Assembly (NCBI GenBank): GCA_003249225.1 | Contig: QKJQ01000018.1 | Span: 1-64,000, forward strand | Direction: 5' to 3' | DNA: 64,000 nucleotides | From: Clostridia bacterium | Lineage (GTDB): Bacteria > Bacillota > Clostridia > Lachnospirales > Lachnospiraceae | Shown here: positions 17,371 to 25,813 of the stretch, one piece after another | Position numbering within the stretch: position 1 is the stretch's first letter | Layout of the letters: each line of letters starts with the position of its first letter | Translations under genes and position numbers: made by a program | Notes under the pieces: model-generated | Told to the model about the DNA's origin: nothing | Databases searched by the model: none | What the model saw: the letters and a program-made list of their open reading frames with translations, nothing else

Positions 17371-19140
17371 ATGAGTTTTTTCAATGTGTTGACAATGCTT
17401 GGCGGACTAGCACTGTTCTTGTATGGAATGAAAGCCTTAGGGGATGGGCTTGAAAATCTTACAGGCGGTAAACTGCAGAGAGTATTGGAGAAACTGACAT
17501 CAAACCCGATTAAAGCAGTTCTTCTGGGGGCGGGAGTTACGGCGGTTATACAGTCTTCGTCGGCAACGACGGTCATGGTAGTTGGTTTTGTCAATTCCGG
17601 TATTATGAGATTGACGCAGGCCATCGGGATTATCATGGGTGCCAACATTGGTACCACAGCAACATCCTGGATCTTAAGCTTGACCGGTATTGAAAGTGAT
17701 GTGTTCTGGGTAAAGATGTTAAAGCCCTCTTCATTTTCACCGATACTGGCCCTCGTCGGTATTGTATTTTTACTTTTCTCTAAATCAGAAAAGAAGAAAA
17801 TTGTCGGTGAGATCTTCCTTGGATTTGCCATCCTGATGTTTGGTATGGAAGCAATGAGTGATGCAGTAAAGCCATTGCGTGAAGTACCTGAGTTTACCAG
17901 TATTTTAACGATGTTCTCCAATCCGTTGCTTGGTGTACTTGCGGGAACGATTCTTACCGCAGTTATTCAAAGTTCATCAGCATCCGTTGGTATCCTGCAG
18001 GCTCTGTGTGCTACAGGAGCCGTAAGTTTTGGAACAGCGCTCCCCATTATTATGGGACAGAATATTGGTACCTGTATTACAGCAATTCTTTCTTCCATTG
18101 GTGCAAATAAAAATGCGAAGAGAGCGGCACTTGTTCATCTGTATTTCAACCTGATCGGTACAACAACATTCTTAATAGTATTCTATTCGATAAATGCCGT
18201 GGTCGATTTTAAATTCCTGGCTGATTTAGCTGATCCAAAGGGAATTGCGATCATTCACAGTTTATTTAATATTGGTGCTACTTTTGTGTTGTTACCATTT
18301 TCAAAGGGTCTTCAGAAACTTGCGTATCTTACGATACCGGAGACAGAAGCAGAGACACAGGAGATTATGGACTTCAAGTTACTTGATGCCAGATTTCTGG
18401 AACAGCCATCTTTTGCTGTTGAACAGAGCTTAAGTGTTACATGCAACATGGCGCATATCGTAAAAGATTCCATGCTTCGTGCCATTGCATTACTGGACAA
18501 CTACAACGAGACAGAAGCCGCGGAACTATATTTGTTAGAGAGTAAAGTCGATAAATACGAAGATGAACTTGGTACATACCTCGTGAAGCTGAGCAGCAGG
18601 AATTTGACAGAGCAGGATTCAAGAATGCTCTCCATACTGCTTCACAGCATCGGAGATTTTGAACGTATTTCCGATCACTCCGTTAACATTGTAGAGACCG
18701 CAAAAGAAATGTATGACAAGAAGATAACATTTTCAGAAAGCGCTGTAAAAGAGCTTGAAGTTTATATTCAGGCCGTAAAAGACATCCTCGAAACAGCAGT
18801 GAAGGTATTTGAGACGCAGGACCTGAAACTTGCTGGAACCATCGAACCAATTGAAGAGGTCATCGATGAGATCAATGCGGAATTAAAGTTCCGTCATATT
18901 ATGCGTCTTCGTGCGGAAGAGTGTACCATTGAACTTGGCTTTATATTCTCAGATATTCTGACGAACTTTGAACGTGTAGCGGACCATTGTTCTAACATTG
19001 GTGTAAGTATTATACAGCTGCATGAAGATCATTTCGACACGCATGAATATCTTGATAATGTAAAGAAGGGAAGCAACGAGGAATTTATGCGTTTATTCCA
19101 GCAGTTCAAAGAACAGTACCAGCTCCCCGGTAATCAGTGA
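17371..19140 (+). CDS. Na/Pi cotransporter family protein with PhoU-like C-terminus
   Basis: 589-residue membrane protein. The first 320 residues carry two inverted Na/Pi-cotransport repeats, each with the hallmark QSSS: QSSSATTVMVVGFVNSG (about 54-70) and QSSSASVGILQAL (about 203-215), with 8 or more membrane segments. Residues about 340-580 are helical and PhoU-like (DYNETEAAELYLLESKVDKY; LHSIGDFERISDHS; LTNFERVADHCSNI), matching the YjbB/NptA-type architecture. Probable sodium-driven phosphate uptake or export at the plasma membrane. AAAGGAG upstream. It may be transcribed with the next gene, 50 bp downstream. Confidence 0.92.
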   Translation: MSFFNVLTMLGGLALFLYGMKALGDGLENLTGGKLQRVLEKLTSNPIKAVLLGAGVTAVIQSSSATTVMVVGFVNSGIMRLTQAIGIIMGANIGTTATSWILSLTGIESDVFWVKMLKPSSFSPILALVGIVFLLFSKSEKKKIVGEIFLGFAILMFGMEAMSDAVKPLREVPEFTSILTMFSNPLLGVLAGTILTAVIQSSSASVGILQALCATGAVSFGTALPIIMGQNIGTCITAILSSIGANKNAKRAALVHLYFNLIGTTTFLIVFYSINAVVDFKFLADLADPKGIAIIHSLFNIGATFVLLPFSKGLQKLAYLTIPETEAETQEIMDFKLLDARFLEQPSFAVEQSLSVTCNMAHIVKDSMLRAIALLDNYNETEAAELYLLESKVDKYEDELGTYLVKLSSRNLTEQDSRMLSILLHSIGDFERISDHSVNIVETAKEMYDKKITFSESAVKELEVYIQAVKDILETAVKVFETQDLKLAGTIEPIEEVIDEINAELKFRHIMRLRAEECTIELGFIFSDILTNFERVADHCSNIGVSIIQLHEDHFDTHEYLDNVKKGSNEEFMRLFQQFKEQYQLPGNQ

Positions 19141-19190
19141 TCCCCAATTAATTTGATCAAAACCCTGATATCATAAAGGAAACGATAGCT

Positions 19191-20003
19191 ATGACATTTG
19201 AATCTTTGTGTAAAAAAATCGATTTGCCATCAGAAGTTTATCTGACGGTCACGGCACTGCATAAGCAGCTTGAATGGGATCGGTTAGATCCTTGGATGAA
19301 TAAACTTTTTTCCAGAGACACATGGGAAGAAGGGCTTGATCAGTTGCAAAAGATTTTTGATACAGATGAACAGGGTTATCGAATGCTGACCTGCATGCTG
19401 CAGGCAGCAGTGGCTACATTGAAGTGTTATCAGGAAAGAGGAATCGACGAGTCGATATTTATTGAGACGATGGCAGCATTTCGCAGATTTGTTAAGGAAC
19501 ACAGAGACAGTTATGGCCATTATGGTTTTGACCGGGCGTTCTGGACACCAAGACAGCTGGCAATGGAAGAGTTCAGAATCGGTGAACTTGAATATGAAAT
19601 GGTCCTTTTTGAAGGGAAAAAAGCAATCAGCATTCATATTCCATCCGATGCAAAACTTACCAGAGAAAGCTGTGAGGCATCGTTCAAAGCCGCGAAAGAT
19701 TTCTTCTTACACTTTGCAAAAGAATATGCCGATGGTATATACTTTTGCGATTCATGGCTGTTGGCGCCAAATCTTATGTTTGTACTGCCGGCAAAATCAG
19801 GTATTCTTCTCTTTCAGCGATTTTTCCACATTATTAAGATCGATACGGAGAATGACGATTATATGGAATGGGTATTTAAGAATTCCAACCTGTCGTTGGA
19901 CGAAGTACCACAGAATACCTCATTGCAGAGAAACATGAAGTCTTTTCTTCTGCAGGGCGGGAAGATTGGAAGTGCTGCAGGAATACTGATCAAGGAATAC
20001 TGA
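19191..20003 (+). CDS. Acyltransferase-like protein (GNAT-related, N-terminal helical domain)
   Basis: 270 residues. The helical N-terminal half and a C-terminal beta-rich half beginning FRIGELEYEMV and ISIHIPSDAKLT resemble Firmicutes proteins annotated as acyltransferase-domain proteins with a GNAT-like C-terminus. I recall this family without being able to check it. YFCDSWLLAPNL and NTSLQRNMKSFLLQGG are conserved-looking elements. No signal peptide. Acyl donor and acceptor unknown. Follows the Na/Pi transporter by 50 bp and ends before a terminator. Confidence 0.6.
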   Translation: MTFESLCKKIDLPSEVYLTVTALHKQLEWDRLDPWMNKLFSRDTWEEGLDQLQKIFDTDEQGYRMLTCMLQAAVATLKCYQERGIDESIFIETMAAFRRFVKEHRDSYGHYGFDRAFWTPRQLAMEEFRIGELEYEMVLFEGKKAISIHIPSDAKLTRESCEASFKAAKDFFLHFAKEYADGIYFCDSWLLAPNLMFVLPAKSGILLFQRFFHIIKIDTENDDYMEWVFKNSNLSLDEVPQNTSLQRNMKSFLLQGGKIGSAAGILIKEY

Positions 20004-20117
20004 ATTATTTATGACATGATGAATCGTTCTAACAGAATGTGCAGGCAAAACAAGAAGGTATTGCCAGGACTTTATTGAACTTATACATAAAATCGAGATA
20101 TATACTGGGGAAAGCAA

Positions 20118-20149
20118 AACTATCGGTTCTTAGGAACGGGTAGTTTTTT
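20118..20149 (+). terminator. Intrinsic terminator
   Basis: Imperfect 12-bp stem AACTATCGGTTC / GAACGGGTAGTT around TTAG, followed by TTTTTTG; it closes the transcript of the acyltransferase-like gene. Confidence 0.75.
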
Positions 20150-20185
20150 GTTTTGTGTTTGGCTCGATGGGGTTACTTTTAAACA

Positions 20186-20230
20186 ACAACATATATGCGT
20201 AAAATAAACAAGCGCCACTACATATTGTGT
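20186..20230 (+). promoter_or_regulatory. NrdR-box-like operator pair
   Basis: The segment CCACTACATATTGTGT (20215-20230) agrees at 13 of 16 positions with the NrdR box ACACTATATATAGTGT. A weaker site with core CATATATG is centred 29 bp upstream (20186-20201). NrdR represses ribonucleotide reductase genes by binding paired boxes about three helical turns apart. The pair lies 180-220 bases before nrdA, upstream of a TATAAT box at 20282-20287. Confidence 0.6.
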
Positions 20231-20295
20231 AAAATCTAGTGAAATTCAAAAAAACTGCTGGTAATATGGTGAGGCATTCGTTATAATAATGTTTA

Positions 20296-20407
20296 ACCGG
20301 TACAGGTGCCTGGTATTTGGGGAAATGTCAGGAATAATGCCATACCGGTCATGGAAGGCGGCGAATAATCAAGAGATTGTAGATTGTATAGAAAGGAATG
20401 ATTATTC
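20296..20407 (+). promoter_or_regulatory. Structured leader of nrdAB
   Basis: Starting 9 bases after a TATAAT box. Outer stem ACCGGTA (20296-20302) / TACCGGT (20343-20349) encloses a hairpin CCTG-gt-ATTT-GGGG-AAAT-gt-CAGG (20309-20332). Farther on, GAATAATC (20363-20370) and GATTATTC (20400-20407) form a perfect 8-bp stem with the Shine-Dalgarno GAAAGGA in its loop, right before the start codon. This looks like a regulatory RNA able to gate translation. No known riboswitch class was matched. Confidence 0.5.
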
Positions 20408-20409
20408 AT

Positions 20410-22812
20410 ATGGAAATAAACATTAAAAAAAGAGACGGGCGTTTCGAACCACTGATCGTTGAAAAGACAAAAAAGATGGTTGCTTATGCCTGCGATGGTG
20501 TGGAAGGGTGCAGTCCTTATGAACTGGAGATGGATTCAAATCTGCAGTTTCGTGATGGCATGAGTACGAAGGAGATTCAAAAGATACTGATTCGGACTGC
20601 TATTGAAAAGACATTGCAGACAGTTCGGGATGAACATGGAAACGTAACCAAAAAGACCAATAGTAACTGGCAGTATGTTGCCGCCAGATTATTGATGGCG
20701 GATTTATATAAAGAGGCTGCGATACAGCGTGGATATCACCATTTTGGCTATGGTGATTTTTATGAGCTGGTTGAATTCCTGACAAAGGAAGGCTACTATG
20801 GCAGTTATATGATGGAAGAGTATTCAAAGGAAGAAATACAGGATCTTGGGTTGTATCTGAAAACGGATCGTGACCTTTTATTCAATTATGAAGGATTAAA
20901 GCTACTTTCAGACCGGTATCTGATCCGTGGCTTTGAAAAGGAAGTCTATGAATTGCCGCAGGAACGATTTATGGCAATTGCGATGCATCTGGCACTGCCG
21001 GAAGGCGAAAAAAGATGCTTCTATGCAAAGCAATTCTATGATGTCTTAAGTCAGCTGAAGATGACGGTTGCAACACCAACACTGGCAGCAGCGGGAACCA
21101 TGGTACATCAGCTGAGCAGCTGTTTTATCTCTGTGGTGGGCGATAACCTGTGGTCTATCTATGATGTGAATCAGAAATTTGCCAAGGTATCAAAACACGG
21201 TGGTGCACTTGGAATCTATGTTGGCAAGATACGAGCGCTGAATAGCGATATACGGGGCTTCAAGAATGCCTCCGGTGGTGTAGTGCCCTGGATTCGTCTG
21301 TATAACGATACGGCTGTTGCGGTCGATCAGCTTGGACGCAGAAAAGGCGGCGCTTCCATAACACTTGATATCTGGCATCGGGATATCTATGAGTTTCTGG
21401 AACTTCGCACGAACAATGGCGATGACAGGAGGAAAGCACATGATATCTTTCCGTCTGTCAGCATTCCGGACCTGTTCATGGAACGGCTGGAACAAAGAAA
21501 AGAATGGTCTCTGTTCGATCCTCACGAAGTTGAAAAGGTGATGGGATTCTGCCTTGAAGATTCTTATGACGAGGTAAAAGAGAAAGAATTTACAAGACGG
21601 TACCTTGCCTGTGAGCAGGAAGGAAAGCTTAGCCGGGTAACAGTCCCTGCACTTGATATTATGAAAAAGATCATGAAGAGTGCTGTTGAGACCGGGACAC
21701 CGTTTATATTCTTCCGCGATACTGTGAACCGTGCTAACCCGAACAAGCATGCCGGTATGATTTACGCATCGAACCTTTGCCATGAGATCGCGCAGAATGT
21801 AAGCGAGTCCGTCATGGAAGAAGAGATAATTTTTGATGAGACACAGCAGGTGATGGGAGTACAGAGTGCAGAGGGATCACAAAGTGTTTCTGAAACTCAA
21901 GGCAATGCAGCAACACAAAGTACAGGTAAATCAGGCAGTACCGCTGCGTATTCTGGCGCCGGGAAGGTCATTACAACGGTTCGGTCCGGTGATATGGTGA
22001 CCTGTAATCTAAATTCTATTAATCTGGGCAGAATAACGCTCGGGGAGTTAAAGGAGACCATACCTTTACAGATTCGTATGCTCGATAACGTAATCACCCT
22101 GAACCAGTACCCGGTTTCAGAAGCAAAGCTCACCAGCAACAAATACCGTGCCATTGGTCTTGGGACGAGTGGATATCACCAGTATCTTGTGAATCATAAG
22201 ATTGCCTGGGAGAGTAAGGAACATGACGAGGCAGCGGATGAGCTGTATGAAGAGATTGCATATCAGGCAATCAAAGCTTCCATGGAACTTGCAAGAGAAA
22301 AGGGTACCTATCCTGTCTTTGAAGGTTCGGACTGGCAGACAGGAGCCTACTTTGACCAGCGTGGATATACGAGTGAACGTTGGCAGCAGTTAAAGGCCGG
22401 GGTGGCGGAATCGGGTCTTCGGAATGGTTACATTATGGCAATTGCTCCGACCGGAAGCACTTCGAATATTGCCGGAACGACCGCAGGGATTGACCCGATT
22501 TTCAAGAAATTCTTCGTGGAAGAAAAGAAGGGCAACTTTACGCCAAAGACGGCACCGGATCTAAGTGCAGAGAACTTCTGGCTGTATAAGGAAGCGCATA
22601 ACATTGATCAGAAATACAGCATTAGAGCCTGCGGCATCAGACAGAGACACATCGATCAGGCACAATCATTTAATCTATACATAACACCGAATTTGTCTGC
22701 GAAAGAGATTCTTGAACTTTATATGGAAGCCTGGAAGAATGGCTTGAAGACGATCTATTATATCAGAAACCAGTCGCTTGAGATGGACGAATGCACCAGC
22801 TGTTCCAGTTAG
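20410..22812 (+). CDS. nrdA: Ribonucleoside-diphosphate reductase, large (alpha) subunit
   Basis: Makes deoxyribonucleotides from ribonucleoside diphosphates together with NrdB. The N-terminus is an ATP-cone (IKKRDGRFEPLIVEKT) for allosteric control. Cys238 (SSCFIS) and Cys532 (VTCNLN) form the reducible pair and Cys457 (SNLCHEI) is the thiyl-radical site. The C-terminal CTSC (Cys795, Cys798) relays electrons. Compared with E. coli, the stretch between Cys457 and Cys532 is about 50 residues longer and includes a Gln/Ser/Thr/Gly-rich segment. The start at 20410 lies 12 bases after GAAAGGA; the ATG at 20398 is too close to it. Length about 800. Confidence 0.93.
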   Translation: MEINIKKRDGRFEPLIVEKTKKMVAYACDGVEGCSPYELEMDSNLQFRDGMSTKEIQKILIRTAIEKTLQTVRDEHGNVTKKTNSNWQYVAARLLMADLYKEAAIQRGYHHFGYGDFYELVEFLTKEGYYGSYMMEEYSKEEIQDLGLYLKTDRDLLFNYEGLKLLSDRYLIRGFEKEVYELPQERFMAIAMHLALPEGEKRCFYAKQFYDVLSQLKMTVATPTLAAAGTMVHQLSSCFISVVGDNLWSIYDVNQKFAKVSKHGGALGIYVGKIRALNSDIRGFKNASGGVVPWIRLYNDTAVAVDQLGRRKGGASITLDIWHRDIYEFLELRTNNGDDRRKAHDIFPSVSIPDLFMERLEQRKEWSLFDPHEVEKVMGFCLEDSYDEVKEKEFTRRYLACEQEGKLSRVTVPALDIMKKIMKSAVETGTPFIFFRDTVNRANPNKHAGMIYASNLCHEIAQNVSESVMEEEIIFDETQQVMGVQSAEGSQSVSETQGNAATQSTGKSGSTAAYSGAGKVITTVRSGDMVTCNLNSINLGRITLGELKETIPLQIRMLDNVITLNQYPVSEAKLTSNKYRAIGLGTSGYHQYLVNHKIAWESKEHDEAADELYEEIAYQAIKASMELAREKGTYPVFEGSDWQTGAYFDQRGYTSERWQQLKAGVAESGLRNGYIMAIAPTGSTSNIAGTTAGIDPIFKKFFVEEKKGNFTPKTAPDLSAENFWLYKEAHNIDQKYSIRACGIRQRHIDQAQSFNLYITPNLSAKEILELYMEAWKNGLKTIYYIRNQSLEMDECTSCSS

Positions 22813-22830
22813 TACAAAAAGGGGGAAACT

Positions 22831-23859
22831 ATGAACCGAAAAAAGATATTCAATGAACTAGGAAACCGTGGAACGGATTCAATGATTAATGGAAATACAA
22901 CGAATTTGCGCGAATGGAACCGAATTAAATACAACTGGGCCAATACCTTTTACCGTACGATGCTGAATAACTTCTGGATACCGGAAGAGATCTCACTGAA
23001 CGAAGATGTGAAGCAGTTCCCGCTGCTGACAGACGGAGAGCGGAATGCCTTTGACAAGATCATTTCTTTCCTGAACTTTCTCGATTCCATTCAAAGCGAG
23101 AATCTGCCGAACCTGGCAAGATTCATTACAGCGCCTGAGATATCTTCGTTGCTGGGCATCCAGACCTTCCAGGAAGAGATCCATGCACAGAGTTATTCCT
23201 ATATATTAGATACGGTAACGAACCCGGTGACAAGAGACAAGATCTACGATGAGTGGCGGGAAGACAAGCATCTGCTCGAGCGGAACAGGTACATCGCAAA
23301 TATCTATCAGGCATTCAACGAAGAACCGTCACAGCAAAATTTTCTTCGTACGATCGTGGCAAATTATATTCTGGAAGGTATTTACTTCTATTCCGGATTC
23401 AGCTTCTTCTATACGCTGGCAAGACAGGGGAAGATGACCGCCACCAGTACGATCTTCAAATACATCAATCGGGATGAGATTACACATCTGGTCTTGTTCC
23501 AGAATATTATTAAAGAATTGAAAAATGAAAATCCGGAGATTTTTACTACGGAGCTGAACACAGAGATTCGTGAGATGATGAAGACAGGTGTAGAACATGA
23601 GATTGCCTGGGGGCAGTATGTAACGAACAACGAGATTCTTGGGATGAGCGATCTGCTGATTGAAAAATACATCAAGTACCTTGGGAATCAGCGCCTGAAA
23701 GCCATAGGTATCGAAGAGCTTTATCCGGAGATTCAAGAGAATCCGATGGAGTGGATTGAGAGTTTCTCGAACCTTAACCAGACAAAGACAGACTTTTTTG
23801 AAGCAAAGGTCACGAATTATACGAAAGCGGCGGCATTTGACTTCGATAATCTGGAGTAG
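22831..23859 (+). CDS. nrdB: Ribonucleoside-diphosphate reductase, small (beta) subunit
   Basis: Radical-generating partner of NrdA, 342 residues. The diiron ligands are visible: Asp85 (LDSIQSE), Glu115 and His118 (EEIHAQSY), Glu182 (ILEGIYFYSGF), Glu216 and His219 (DEITH). Tyr122 is present at the position of the stable tyrosyl radical in E. coli, so this is a class Ia-type protein rather than a Tyr-less class Ic. GGGGGA precedes the ATG and the gap to nrdA is only 18 bp, so the two are co-transcribed. Confidence 0.95.
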   Translation: MNRKKIFNELGNRGTDSMINGNTTNLREWNRIKYNWANTFYRTMLNNFWIPEEISLNEDVKQFPLLTDGERNAFDKIISFLNFLDSIQSENLPNLARFITAPEISSLLGIQTFQEEIHAQSYSYILDTVTNPVTRDKIYDEWREDKHLLERNRYIANIYQAFNEEPSQQNFLRTIVANYILEGIYFYSGFSFFYTLARQGKMTATSTIFKYINRDEITHLVLFQNIIKELKNENPEIFTTELNTEIREMMKTGVEHEIAWGQYVTNNEILGMSDLLIEKYIKYLGNQRLKAIGIEELYPEIQENPMEWIESFSNLNQTKTDFFEAKVTNYTKAAAFDFDNLE

Positions 23860-23962
23860 AGTTTTCGTATTACGTTTGATGTGCTGAATCCATGGAATGT
23901 GCTGAAGTTTAGAAAAGATAGCCTTCAAACCCATGAAAGTTTGTTAAGTGAGATTTATAAAA

Positions 23963-24034
23963 ATATGAAATATGTAAGAGATATGAAATATATAGGAGAT
24001 ATAAAATATATAAGAAATATAAAATATAGTTTAT
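23963..24034. repeat. Four tandem 18-bp repeats downstream of nrdB
   Basis: Units of 18 bases based on ATATGAAATATATAGGAG follow head to tail at 23963, 23981, 23999 and 24017 with increasing divergence. AT-rich, non-coding, just ahead of a large bidirectional hairpin. Confidence 0.8.
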
Positions 24035-24045
24035 AAGAAAATATA

Positions 24046-24087
24046 AAAACACATATTTGTAAAATGTGATTTACAAATATGTGTTTT
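24046..24087. terminator. Bidirectional terminator between nrdB and the convergent gene
   Basis: Perfect 18-bp inverted repeat AAAACACATATTTGTAAA with a 6-base loop; A-run on the left and T-run on the right suit termination in both directions. Confidence 0.85.
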
Positions 24088-24111
24088 GCTTTTGAGTCTT
24101 CCGGAGTTTAT

Positions 24112-25686
24112 CTAGAACAGTTCCACCGTTGTTTCATTTTCCATGAATTTGAATGTGAATTTGACAACGGTGTTTTCTTTTAACGTTGTAAACTTTTGCT
24201 TATTCGAGGACCCGCTCCTTGGAAAGCGATCATAACAATACGTAGCAGAAAGTGTTCCGTAGGTCGATACCGCGTAGGTAAAGGTGCCGGGGTAGGGAAG
24301 TACAATGGATAACGTATACGTGTTGTCGCCAACATAATACATTCTTGTGATCTCACTGTTGGAGTCATTGTTTACAGCGCCGACCTGAGACTGGAAGCTT
24401 CCGTATACGACCATCTTTTCAGGAAGTTTGAAACCGGTGGAAGGATCGTAGGTCTCATGGGCTCCATATTGAATCAGATGTTCCGGATTCCCTGCTTTTG
24501 TTCTCAGATCGCTGTCGCCCATTGTCCAGAGACGCTTAACGGTATCTTCCTGAGAGAATCCAAGAGGACAGGAAGGGGAAGCGTTGTTCAGCTGATAGAA
24601 GGTAGCCTTGGCTACAGCCCCGTTGTCAGCACGTCTTTTTACTACGGCAGCACTGCTTAGCATGCGGCGGAAAGGCACCTCGAAAAAGGCATTTACATTA
24701 TTTACAGCAGTCCATTTATAGGTATATTCAAGAAAATGATTCCGATTCTCGTTCGATTGATTAGCGAACCAGCCAATCTGGTCATACCCCCACCAATCCA
24801 TAAAGGCACGTTCTTCTTTGGTGAACTCACTTAAGTCATCCGCCATCTTGCCGCCCCAGTTATCATATTCCATTAAGTAAGGCATGACATCAGCACTCCA
24901 TCCGTTTGGATTCTTGCCGCCCTCGGAGAAGCCTTCGCGCACCAGCACAAGTGAATCATCGTCACGGTCAAGAAGCGGGAACCTGGTAAATGGCATGGCG
25001 TGATAATCAAAAAGCAGTTTACCATGAACAGATACCCCATGGGTATGGGCATCCAGGAGAACCTTATGACGTCTTGCGTTTGTTTTTGCATAAGTGCGGA
25101 TCCTATCAAAGAGCTCATAAGTCTTTTTCATTCCGATGTCATTCGCGGTATAAAGATGAATCTGTCCCATGTGAAGTGCTTCATATCCACAGTCAATGTA
25201 TCTGGAAGCGCGGTAAAAGAACCACATCCTTGCTTCCTCACGATTTAGGTCAGGAATTCCGCCTTCTTTGTCCCAGACAAAGCCCTTCGGTGCTTCTAGG
25301 AAGAGCATATCTTCTATACGAAAGCATCTTTCTTCTGCCGGCTTTCCAAATGCTTCAAAGACATAGGCCGGAATCTTAACTGCATTTAATTCATTGAATA
25401 TTGCTTCAAAGACACAGGCCTGCAGTATGATTTCAGGATCCTTTTTGTGGACTTTATCACAAAGTGCCTTTGACAATGCAAAATGCTCTTCGTCCTCCAT
25501 GGTCATGAACCAGATTCCGGAAGCACGGCCAATGAACTTAACACCAAGGTCAAGCAGTACCCGCAAATCATCCTTTAGCGTATCACTTTTATATAGGTCA
25601 CCTGCAGTCACAGAGCGCGACAGGTAGTTCTTTAAGACCTCGAGAGAGATCGTGGTATCAAAAGTATAATCAGTTTTTTTTATCAT
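24112..25686 (-). CDS. Uncharacterised protein, possible TIM-barrel carbohydrate enzyme
   Basis: 524 residues, family not recognised. The first 350 residues alternate strand-like and helix-like stretches (VLLDLGVKFIGRASGIWF; EIILQACVFEAIF; CGYEALHMGQIHLY; HKVLLDAHTHG), as in (beta/alpha)8 glycosidases. The C-terminal 100 residues are beta-rich (NTYTLSIVLPYPGTFTYAV), suggesting a binding or accessory domain. Acidic residues at strand ends (ACVFEAIF, LLDAHTHG) could be catalytic but this is a guess. No signal peptide, so cytoplasmic. Last gene of the YesM-YesN-phosphoesterase operon; GGAG precedes the ATG and there is a 127-bp gap from the PHP gene. Confidence 0.5.
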   Translation of the reverse strand: MIKKTDYTFDTTISLEVLKNYLSRSVTAGDLYKSDTLKDDLRVLLDLGVKFIGRASGIWFMTMEDEEHFALSKALCDKVHKKDPEIILQACVFEAIFNELNAVKIPAYVFEAFGKPAEERCFRIEDMLFLEAPKGFVWDKEGGIPDLNREEARMWFFYRASRYIDCGYEALHMGQIHLYTANDIGMKKTYELFDRIRTYAKTNARRHKVLLDAHTHGVSVHGKLLFDYHAMPFTRFPLLDRDDDSLVLVREGFSEGGKNPNGWSADVMPYLMEYDNWGGKMADDLSEFTKEERAFMDWWGYDQIGWFANQSNENRNHFLEYTYKWTAVNNVNAFFEVPFRRMLSSAAVVKRRADNGAVAKATFYQLNNASPSCPLGFSQEDTVKRLWTMGDSDLRTKAGNPEHLIQYGAHETYDPSTGFKLPEKMVVYGSFQSQVGAVNNDSNSEITRMYYVGDNTYTLSIVLPYPGTFTYAVSTYGTLSATYCYDRFPRSGSSNKQKFTTLKENTVVKFTFKFMENETTVELF

Positions 25687-25813
25687 AGTACTCCATTCCT
25701 GCCTTACGGCAAAGTGGTCGTCTGAAAATATTTACAATCAGCAAATCGCAGATATGGCTATGCGAATAAGAGTTTTGCTATTTGAACAAAAGCAGCACAC
25801 AGAATCCTTACAT

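Noticed and set aside
17319..17921. 200-codon minus-strand frame
   Set aside because: Lies wholly opposite the first part of the Na/Pi cotransporter, whose QSSS motifs prove the coding strand; no binding site.
19462..19938. 158-codon plus-strand frame inside the acyltransferase-like gene
   Set aside because: Alternate-frame shadow of the longer gene that has the better start and flanking context.
20296..20370. Cobalamin riboswitch upstream of nrdA
   Set aside because: Only fragments resemble the consensus; the CCCGC/ACTGT core and a proper B12 box in the right order are missing. Kept only as an unassigned structured leader.
21190..21783. 197-codon minus-strand frame inside nrdA
   Set aside because: Overlaps conserved NrdA catalytic regions on the opposite strand.
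23329..23934. 201-codon minus-strand frame opposite nrdB
   Set aside because: Antisense to conserved NrdB metal-ligand region; starts in the 3' flank of nrdB; no family features.
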